A stretch of DNA of 64,000 nucleotides from Bacteroidales bacterium. GTDB lineage: Bacteria; Bacteroidota; Bacteroidia; Bacteroidales; Muribaculaceae. The translations under genes were made by a program, and so were the position numbers. The stretch spans positions 1 to 64,000 of the forward strand of contig JAAVFV010000030.1 of NCBI GenBank assembly GCA_014800525.1, in the 5' to 3' direction. Of the stretch, positions 8,183 through 14,510 are shown one piece after another. The notes below the pieces were generated by a model. That model made no database searches, had not been told where the DNA came from, and worked only from the letters and a program-made list of their open reading frames with translations. Position 1 is the first letter of the stretch. Each line of letters opens with the position of its first letter.

Positions 8183-10764
8183 TTTTTCTTGTTATTTCTT
8201 GTTGATTTTCCAGTCAGGCTTGATACTTCATAACCTAAGTGAACATTCTTAATCTTGAGCTCCGAACCCGTAGCCAATGCTTTATATTCATTGGTGGCAA
8301 TCTGATGTGTACGGTTTTCTCCGGTCGGTGTATTCACATCATCCAGTTCGCTGCCTGTTGGAATATGCACTTCCACAGGTTCTGCTGCCGATGACACGAA
8401 ACGTACATACAATTTTTTAGCCTTCTTGCCGAAAGGATATTGTGGGAGCTGAATCTCCTTCGATTCCCATTGACCGCTGACCGTGAGAGAATAAACGCCT
8501 GTTGTACTCAATTTTTCATCATTATCTCCATACACAGTCACCTCTACGGCCCCATGTTCTCCATTAATCGGATTTGCCAGATATTCAAATGAAATCGTAC
8601 TGGGACGGGAGGTGAAGGCTATTCCATTTTCACGGGTTTCCGTTCCGTTATAGATATATTTCCCGAGGAAGAGTTCGCCCGCAGCACGACTGGCAATATT
8701 TTCAGGTGCATTTCTCGAACATCTACTTATTACGGAGAGTCCATGGTTATCCTGTGGCGGCATCACTCCATTATGATCATAGGCCACACTTCTTAAGGTC
8801 ACCTCCCCGTTGGATGCCATTGTAGATGGAACCACAAACCATGTGTTCAATGTATTCGCATCTTCATAACATGTCTTTGCATTTACGGAACACCAGTCGG
8901 CAGGCTCGTTCACATATATGGAAGTATAATTTACATAGGCTTTATAAAGTCCATACTTCCAGGCCCCTCCGGTGTCGATATGACTGAAATTGATCGTGTT
9001 TACAAGATTCTGGAAGTCGCCGTTAGGAACATCCGCCTTTGCTTCCGTTGTAAACTCCGGCACATTCTTATCAAATCCCGTTACAGTGAATTTCAGATCT
9101 GAATAGGTGGTGGAGGGTGAAAGGCCGGTTACGATAAACATTCCACGCTCCGTATCATTCACAATTTCGCGCGTCAGGATATTTTCACCATTATACACCT
9201 TAGTATTGCTGATCACATAATCAATCACCTTCTGATCCGCGCTGTTGATTTTAATTTCCGCCTTTGTGGCGTAGGCATCAATATCAAGTGTATAGTCAGG
9301 CTCCGCCACCGGCACATTAACATCGAATGTCTTCGTACCTAACATGGCTCTGACATCGATTATCGGATTATTCAGTGGACTCACCTCAAGCACATATCTG
9401 ATGGCATAAGGAAGCTGGCTTCCCGCCGGAACCGAAATCACCTGCGATCTGATCACATCCGCCTGTACCATACGGTTGTTCTCATCAGGAGCTTCAAATG
9501 AAAGCTCATTTCTGATATCAATGCAGTCTGTATAGACGTCTACTGTGGCTTCTGTAGCTAAGAATGATGCCGTACGGGGTGCTTTAATCTCTACGGTCAC
9601 AGGTGTGATCTCCACTACAAACTGAATCTCATCGGAAAGTCGGGTCTGCGCATCCTTCACCTGAAGCGATATAGTGTGGCGTCCGACCGGAAGATTACCG
9701 ATAAAACCCTCAAGGTCGAGCACTGCCAATTTATCAGGATTGCGATAGAACCCATAGCATCCCAGACCGGACTCCTCAAGCTGCTGTTGCTGAAGCTCAC
9801 TGGCCTTCATGAGGTCGATACGCTCGCCAAACGCAGGCACATACTGAGCCGATGAGACAATATTTAGATTTGCAGAAGTCAACCCTCCAAGCGCAAATAC
9901 CGCGAATTTTGCCTCATTAGAATAGTGGGCGTATTCGAATGCCTTGTTCTCCTGACCTGAGGTAAATCCCTGAGGAGTCACTGTAGGTGCAGGCGAATTC
10001 CACAGCTGATCTCCTAACGATACATCCACAGTCTCAGAAACCACATTATCATCAAACTGCACATCGAGAGCCATATTCCCTTGAGCATCTGCATTGACAT
10101 TGAATGTCACTACATAATGATGACGTGGTTCGGCTGTGAATCCGGCCGGCTGAATTGTCACGGTCTTACCCTGACCGTTGGTGAGGGAAAGAGTTACATT
10201 CACCTCCGACGGTTTTATATACGCCGGACGCTCCTCCTCCTGAGAAAAGGTGACATACTGATGACCCGGGGTCTGCACAGCGCCATTATATGCTGTGAAA
10301 TAATTTTTGAATGCATCCGTATATCGGAACGATACCATCGAATTGGCCAATGTGGCAACCACAGCTACATCAGTCTTGGCGTTCGGCCCCACATGGACCT
10401 GATTCACACCATAATAATACGGGTGTTCGAAGCCTTCCTGTTCTATATCGCCGTATGAAGCCTCGATATCATAATCTCCGATTGGAAACTCATGCTCACT
10501 ATGAAAGTGATCGAGAGTATCCCATGTCTTGGAATAGCTGCCATCATTTTTGTGAAGTCCGATTCCGAATGTCGCCACATCCGGAACTATCGGAGACATT
10601 CCATCATCGGCCCGGGTCATATTCATCACCCTACCGTCTGTGGACAGGCTAAGCGATATACTTCCTTTCTCTCCGCTTAAACTTTCGATACCGTCATCGG
10701 ATGAACACGAAACCATGCAAGCCACCATTGCTCCGATGAGGAATCCGTTAGTTAGTTTATTCAT
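8179..10764 (-). CDS. DUF4493 multidomain surface lipoprotein (861 aa)
   Basis: This is the first gene of the surface operon. The lipobox is CMVSC (Cys20), followed by SSDDG. It has an N-terminal DUF4493 domain (about 30-250), several Ig-like repeats (about 250-580), a fibronectin-III-like module ending near KADVPNGDF, and a C-terminal PCMD-like region (about 600-830) closing in a basic tail (STRNNKKK). The PNGDF boundary motif matches the IPDGDF and IPNASM boundaries of the other PCMD proteins. Its leader carries a TIR element (10819-10930) downstream of a Bacteroidetes-type promoter (10968-10999). It probably forms or initiates a surface appendage with the barrels and lipoproteins encoded downstream; no enzyme motif is seen. 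Confidence 0.85.
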   Translation of the reverse strand: MNKLTNGFLIGAMVACMVSCSSDDGIESLSGEKGSISLSLSTDGRVMNMTRADDGMSPIVPDVATFGIGLHKNDGSYSKTWDTLDHFHSEHEFPIGDYDIEASYGDIEQEGFEHPYYYGVNQVHVGPNAKTDVAVVATLANSMVSFRYTDAFKNYFTAYNGAVQTPGHQYVTFSQEEERPAYIKPSEVNVTLSLTNGQGKTVTIQPAGFTAEPRHHYVVTFNVNADAQGNMALDVQFDDNVVSETVDVSLGDQLWNSPAPTVTPQGFTSGQENKAFEYAHYSNEAKFAVFALGGLTSANLNIVSSAQYVPAFGERIDLMKASELQQQQLEESGLGCYGFYRNPDKLAVLDLEGFIGNLPVGRHTISLQVKDAQTRLSDEIQFVVEITPVTVEIKAPRTASFLATEATVDVYTDCIDIRNELSFEAPDENNRMVQADVIRSQVISVPAGSQLPYAIRYVLEVSPLNNPIIDVRAMLGTKTFDVNVPVAEPDYTLDIDAYATKAEIKINSADQKVIDYVISNTKVYNGENILTREIVNDTERGMFIVTGLSPSTTYSDLKFTVTGFDKNVPEFTTEAKADVPNGDFQNLVNTINFSHIDTGGAWKYGLYKAYVNYTSIYVNEPADWCSVNAKTCYEDANTLNTWFVVPSTMASNGEVTLRSVAYDHNGVMPPQDNHGLSVISRCSRNAPENIASRAAGELFLGKYIYNGTETRENGIAFTSRPSTISFEYLANPINGEHGAVEVTVYGDNDEKLSTTGVYSLTVSGQWESKEIQLPQYPFGKKAKKLYVRFVSSAAEPVEVHIPTGSELDDVNTPTGENRTHQIATNEYKALATGSELKIKNVHLGYEVSSLTGKSTRNNKKK

Positions 10765-10818
10765 ATGTTAGTCTATATATAGCGTCCCTCCGGTCCGCTG
10801 ATTTTATCTATGGAAATC

Positions 10819-10930
10819 ATAAGTAAGTATTCAAAATTAAACGATACCAAGTAATTAAATTATCTTTTATACTATCTACGGCCTCTTTTGACTCGTATAT
10901 AGTATAAATTAATTTTGAACACTTACTTAT
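10819..10930 (-). mobile_element. TIR element E1 (core-deleted copy)
   Basis: Terminal inverted repeats of about 21 bases (ATAAGTAAGTATTCAAAATT, and its complement ending in ACTTACTTAT) bound a 112-base element. Read on the minus strand it matches E2 (17600-17787) at both ends, including an inner inverted repeat TTATACTATATACG / CGTAGATAGTATAA, but lacks the central ~76 bases with the GAAA hairpin. It lies in the 5' leader of the DUF4493 operon, in the same orientation relative to the downstream gene as E2-E4. The rest of the 514-base gap to 11278 holds the operon promoter, TTTTGACC repeats and AT-rich sequence. Confidence 0.8.
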
Positions 10931-10967
10931 TTCGGATCTTATGTGAGACAATCCGATTTATCGGCAA

Positions 10968-10999
10968 CAAAATTAATCCTTTAATTTCTATTAACCAAT
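10968..10999 (-). promoter_or_regulatory. Promoter of the DUF4493 operon
   Basis: On the minus strand there is a -7 box TAATTTTG (10968-10975), a 20-base spacer and a -33-like ATTG (10996-10999), against the Bacteroidetes consensus TTTG-N19/20-TAnnTTTG. Transcription would begin near 10961 and run through element E1 before the ATG at 10764. Confidence 0.6.
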
Positions 11000-11000
11000 T

Positions 11001-11037
11001 TTTTGACCCTTTTGACCAACATTTCCCCTTTTTGACC
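11001..11037. promoter_or_regulatory. Three TTTTGACC repeats upstream of the operon promoter
   Basis: TTTTGACC occurs at 11001, 11010 and 11030 on the plus strand, just upstream (-40 to -80) of the -33 element of the DUF4493 operon promoter. Direct repeats at this position are a plausible activator site. No regulator is known. Confidence 0.4.
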
Positions 11038-11278
11038 AATTTTAACCCTTCTTTTAGGTTATTTTTACTCTTTCCTCTCCCTTTTATTCCCTTAACACCC
11101 TATCCGGCTCGGTTCAACTTTTCCCTTTTTATTGCGTTAATAACTCAGATAGATTAATCCTTATCCTTATTTCTTTATCTATTTTTAATAGGTTCCTCGA
11201 TCTATTCTTGATAGATATGAGAGGTCCGGTTATTATACACCCGATTCGTTAATTATAAATATTGATCCTAAAATTCAA

Positions 11279-11965
11279 ATGAAAAAGAAATACGCAATCC
11301 TCCTGAGTGCCGCCCTCTTTTTAGGGGCTTCCTCAGTCCAGGCTCAATCGCTCTCCGATATCCTTTCTAAAATAGGAGCCGGCAAACAGACCAACGATTC
11401 TTCTTCCAATTCCGGCTCCAACTCCGGTATCGGCGGCACACTCGGTAATCTCATCGGTGGCGTGCTCTCCACTTCCAATCTCTCTGAAAAAGATCTTCAG
11501 GGTAAATGGGAATCCCAGGGCCCGGCTGTCGGTTTCAAATCCGACAACCTCCTTAAAAAGGCCGGAGGCGTGGCGGCAGCTGCTGCGATCGAGTCAAAAC
11601 TCGAACCCTACTATTCCCAGTTCGGCCTTAATGGTGCTACTCTTGAAGTGGACCAGAATAATAATTTCGTGCTTGCAATAAAGGGTATCAAACTTAAAGG
11701 TACCATCGCACGTAAGGAGGGTTCAGATAATGGTGTGTTCGAATTCAAATTCCAGGCCTTCGGGAAGGTCGGTCTCGGCAGCGTCACTACCTACGTTTCA
11801 AAATCCATCAATAGCCTTGATGTAATGTTCGATGCCACTTTCCTGATCAAAATTGTATCGGTGGTAGGCAAAGTTAGCGGCCAGTCATCAATCCAGGCCC
11901 TTACATCCCTCCTCACTTCATATGATGGCCTTAACGTAGGCTTCAAGATGGTGAGTCAGAAGTAA
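11279..11965 (+). CDS. DUF4923 family secreted protein
   Basis: This 228-residue exported protein has a clear signal peptide (cleavage near VQAQS), a Ser/Asn/Gly-rich linker (about 36-55) and a lipocalin-like DUF4923 domain (about 65-228) with LQGKWESQGPAVGF near its start and a valine/serine-rich beta region to the C-terminus. Family members are small periplasmic or surface Bacteroidales proteins of unknown function. It is monocistronic, ending in a strong bidirectional terminator (12014-12059) shared with the convergent riboflavin synthase gene, with one REP-class B repeat just after the stop codon. Confidence 0.88.
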   Translation: MKKKYAILLSAALFLGASSVQAQSLSDILSKIGAGKQTNDSSSNSGSNSGIGGTLGNLIGGVLSTSNLSEKDLQGKWESQGPAVGFKSDNLLKKAGGVAAAAAIESKLEPYYSQFGLNGATLEVDQNNNFVLAIKGIKLKGTIARKEGSDNGVFEFKFQAFGKVGLGSVTTYVSKSINSLDVMFDATFLIKIVSVVGKVSGQSSIQALTSLLTSYDGLNVGFKMVSQK

Positions 11966-11968
11966 TTC

Positions 11969-12012
11969 GTCAGCGCGAAGCTGTTTCCGTCCCGGCTCTG
12001 CCGGTTCTCCCC
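11969..12012 (+). repeat. REP-like repeat, class B, copy B1
   Basis: This copy begins GTCAGCGCGAAGCTGTTTCC and contains the hairpin CCGGC-TCT-GCCGG. The other B copies carry CCGAC-TCT-GTCGG, so the stem changes on both sides while pairing is kept. Confidence 0.75.
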
Positions 12013-12013
12013 A

Positions 12014-12059
12014 ATAGAAGCGCCTTCCATTCGGAATTCCGAATGGAAGGCGCTTCTAT
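12014..12059. terminator. Bidirectional terminator
   Basis: This is a perfect palindrome with 23-base arms (ATAGAAGCGCCTTCCATTCG...) followed by a T-rich stretch. It lies between the convergent DUF4923 and riboflavin synthase genes and can serve both. Confidence 0.88.
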
Positions 12060-12080
12060 ATTTTCATATCTTGCCTACAA

Positions 12081-12683
12081 TTACACTGCCGCAATCCGGG
12101 CTATATACTTTCCCAGAATATCAAATTCCAGATTCACTTTCGTGCCTTTCTCAATGCGGCAGAAATTGGTGTGGTCGTGCGTATAAGGAATAATCGCCAC
12201 TTTAAAGCTATTATTTGTCGGCTCCACCACTGTCAGACTAACGCCATTCACTGTCACCGATCCCTTATCCACTGTAATATACCCACGCTTTGCCAATTCA
12301 GGAGCCACATCATATTCAAACGTATAATACCAGCTTCCATCTGCCTCTCGGACATCAGTACAGATTGCTGTGGTATCCACATGGCCCTGCACAATATGTC
12401 CGTCAAGCCGACCATCAATCTTCATGCTCCGTTCAAGATTCACAAGGTCTCCGGGCTTCAATCCGCCAAGATTTGAACGATCAAGGGTTTCCTTAATGGC
12501 TGTCACCGTGTATGTGCCATCCCCCGGTAGAGCCACCACAGTGAGACACACTCCGTTATGCGATACACTCTGATCAATATTCAATTCATCGGTAAAGGAA
12601 CTTTTCATCGTGATATGAAGATTCCCTTTATCCTCCAGGACAGCCACCACTTCGGCAGCTTCCTCAACAATTCCTGAAAACAT
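12081..12683 (-). CDS. ribE: Riboflavin synthase alpha subunit
   Basis: This 200-residue enzyme dismutates two 6,7-dimethyl-8-ribityllumazines into riboflavin plus a pyrimidine. It has the two tandem lumazine-binding barrels of the family. The first begins MFSGIVEEAAEV and contains NGVCLTVV; the second contains the VNGVSLTVVEPTNN motif. The length matches the family (about 200). It is convergent with the DUF4923 gene and divergent from the ATPase/TOPRIM gene. No FMN riboswitch is visible in its short leader. Its promoter (12710-12743) contains a perfect 10-base inverted repeat. Confidence 0.95.
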   Translation of the reverse strand: MFSGIVEEAAEVVAVLEDKGNLHITMKSSFTDELNIDQSVSHNGVCLTVVALPGDGTYTVTAIKETLDRSNLGGLKPGDLVNLERSMKIDGRLDGHIVQGHVDTTAICTDVREADGSWYYTFEYDVAPELAKRGYITVDKGSVTVNGVSLTVVEPTNNSFKVAIIPYTHDHTNFCRIEKGTKVNLEFDILGKYIARIAAV

Positions 12684-12709
12684 ATTCTTTGTTGCTATAT
12701 TTTATATTG

Positions 12710-12743
12710 CAAATATAAGAATTTTTGGGTAATTTTACCCAAA
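12710..12743 (-). promoter_or_regulatory. Probable ribE promoter
   Basis: On the minus strand, -7 box TATATTTG (12710-12717) and TTTG (12740-12743) are separated by 22 bases, slightly longer than the usual 19-20. The ATG is about 27 bases downstream. Confidence 0.5.
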
Positions 12744-12744
12744 A
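12723..12744. promoter_or_regulatory. Inverted repeat between divergent genes
   Basis: TTTTGGGTAA-TT-TTACCCAAAA is a perfect 10-base palindrome overlapping the ribE -33 element and lying 12 bases before the ATPase/TOPRIM ATG. It resembles an operator. No cognate regulator is encoded beside it. Confidence 0.45.
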
Positions 12745-12755
12745 GAATAACAACC

Positions 12756-14510
12756 ATGGCTCTCCAAACCCGAATTCCTCTTCCGGCCCGCTTGTCGGGA
12801 TCTGTTCCGATGTTGCCCCCGGGGTCGCGTCGTATCACGGTGATTGGAGGCAATGGCGTGGGTAAATCACGGTTCATGGAAGAGACGGCTCGTCTCACAG
12901 CCCCGGCTTCTTTTCGGCTCTCCGCCGTTTCAGGCATCTTCCCCTCGCGGGAGGAATCCACTATGACCGGCTCCATTGATGATCTGTACCGGCGGAATAT
13001 CTCAGCCAATGGTCATTTCAGACCGGAGGCCCTGAGCGAGCTTGACCGGCTTGAGGCTCTCCTTATGGCTGATGAACTGAAGGCTCTCCTTCGCTTCAAG
13101 GAATCCCTGGTGGATGCCCCGACTATAATTAATGGAGAGCATTCTTCCGAAATTTCTTTTCCCTCCCCTACACCCCTGGATCATCTTCGCAACATCTGGA
13201 AAGATATCTTTCCCGGCACGTCCATATCGGCGTTGAGCGGGGCGTTGAGGTTCCGACCCGCCGGTTCTGAGGATTTTATTCCTGTCGGCAGACTGAGTAG
13301 AGGAGAACAGGCGGCTCTATATTATTCCATCGCCATCCATTATGCGCCTGAGAATGGAGTCGTATTCATTGATGCCCCCACCCTCTTCCTCCACTATTCC
13401 GTCTATCAGAGGCTATGGCCTGCTTTGGAAGCCCTGCGCCCCGACTGCGTTTTCATATACAATGCCATAAATCCCGACTTTATCTCGCCCCGTCATGGAG
13501 AACCCCTCATATGGGTGAAAGGTTACGATGCCGACCAAAAAGCCTGGGATTATGAGTTGGTGGATTCTGCGGATATCTCCGATAATATACTCCGCGATAT
13601 CGCCGGAGCGCGCCGGCCGGTACTGTTCATTGAAGGTGACCGCGAGCATAGCATTGATGCCAGACTCTATGCCGCAGTTTTTCACAATTATACAGTCCGC
13701 CCCCTCGGTTCCTGCAATAAGGTGATCGAAGCCACACGGGCTTTTAATGATCTCAACGCCATACATCGCCTGAACGCAGCCGGAATTGTCGATCGCGACC
13801 GGCGTACAGACCAGGAGGTGAATTATCTCCGCCGGAAGAATATCATGGTGCCGGAAGTGGCCGAAATTGAGAATATGTTTCTCCACCCCGGGATTTTACG
13901 GGTAATGGCCCGTCTGCGCGGGCGTCAGGAAGAGAAGGTGATTCGGAAAGTGACAAAGACAATTCTTAATCTGTTTGCCGCCAATATTGATGCTCAGGCC
14001 CTTGAACATGTGCGCCATCGTATCAAACGGGAAGCGGAGATAAATATAGATTCCCGATTCTCCTGTATCACGGCCCTCGAAACCCATCTCAAGACCCTCC
14101 ATAACCGACTCCAGCCCCGGAAACAATATGAGGAACTCCGCAAGCAATTCCGCAGAATGGTATCTGAAAAGGATTATGAAGGAGTGCTCAGAGTATTCAA
14201 TCATAAGCCGATGCTTTCGGCTTCAAATATAGCTCCGATGCTCGGTTTCGGTTCGGTCGATGCATACATACACGCCGTACTCGAAATAATGGCTCGGGAA
14301 TCTCCGGAAAGCCGGGATCTCCGACAGGCCATAAGGTCAATTCTTCTTGTCACCGACCCCGATATTTCTTCCTTCGCTCCCGCTAACAAAGCCTCCCTCC
14401 CGGATGTTAAAAAGATAGCCCGTTATACCCCGGACAATCCTCAAAACAAGAATGTAGCTCAAGATAAAAACAAGAATATAACTCAAGATAAAATATGGAA
14501 AAACAATTAG
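12756..14510 (+). CDS. Fused ATPase-TOPRIM (DUF4435) protein
   Basis: This 584-residue protein has two modules. Residues 1-260 are an ABC/AAA-type ATPase with Walker A GGNGVGKS (31-38), a signature-like LSRGEQ (180-185) and Walker B VVFIDAP (202-208), where the usual catalytic Glu is Ala. Residues about 285-400 match DUF4435, a TOPRIM-like nuclease fold: VLFIEGD (Glu293), GIVDRDRR (Asp346, Asp348) and AEIENMF. The C-terminal third is helical and charged. ATPase plus DUF4435 is the composition of the PARIS anti-phage system (AriA/AriB) and of OLD-like nucleases, but membership is not proven. It ends in near-repeats (NKNVAQDKNKNITQDK) and overlaps the glgB start by 16 bases. The divergent ribE promoter lies upstream. 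Confidence 0.75.
   Translation: MALQTRIPLPARLSGSVPMLPPGSRRITVIGGNGVGKSRFMEETARLTAPASFRLSAVSGIFPSREESTMTGSIDDLYRRNISANGHFRPEALSELDRLEALLMADELKALLRFKESLVDAPTIINGEHSSEISFPSPTPLDHLRNIWKDIFPGTSISALSGALRFRPAGSEDFIPVGRLSRGEQAALYYSIAIHYAPENGVVFIDAPTLFLHYSVYQRLWPALEALRPDCVFIYNAINPDFISPRHGEPLIWVKGYDADQKAWDYELVDSADISDNILRDIAGARRPVLFIEGDREHSIDARLYAAVFHNYTVRPLGSCNKVIEATRAFNDLNAIHRLNAAGIVDRDRRTDQEVNYLRRKNIMVPEVAEIENMFLHPGILRVMARLRGRQEEKVIRKVTKTILNLFAANIDAQALEHVRHRIKREAEINIDSRFSCITALETHLKTLHNRLQPRKQYEELRKQFRRMVSEKDYEGVLRVFNHKPMLSASNIAPMLGFGSVDAYIHAVLEIMARESPESRDLRQAIRSILLVTDPDISSFAPANKASLPDVKKIARYTPDNPQNKNVAQDKNKNITQDKIWKNN

Noticed and set aside
12684-12755. FMN riboswitch before ribE
   Set aside because: The leader is only about 20-30 bases, far too short for the aptamer.
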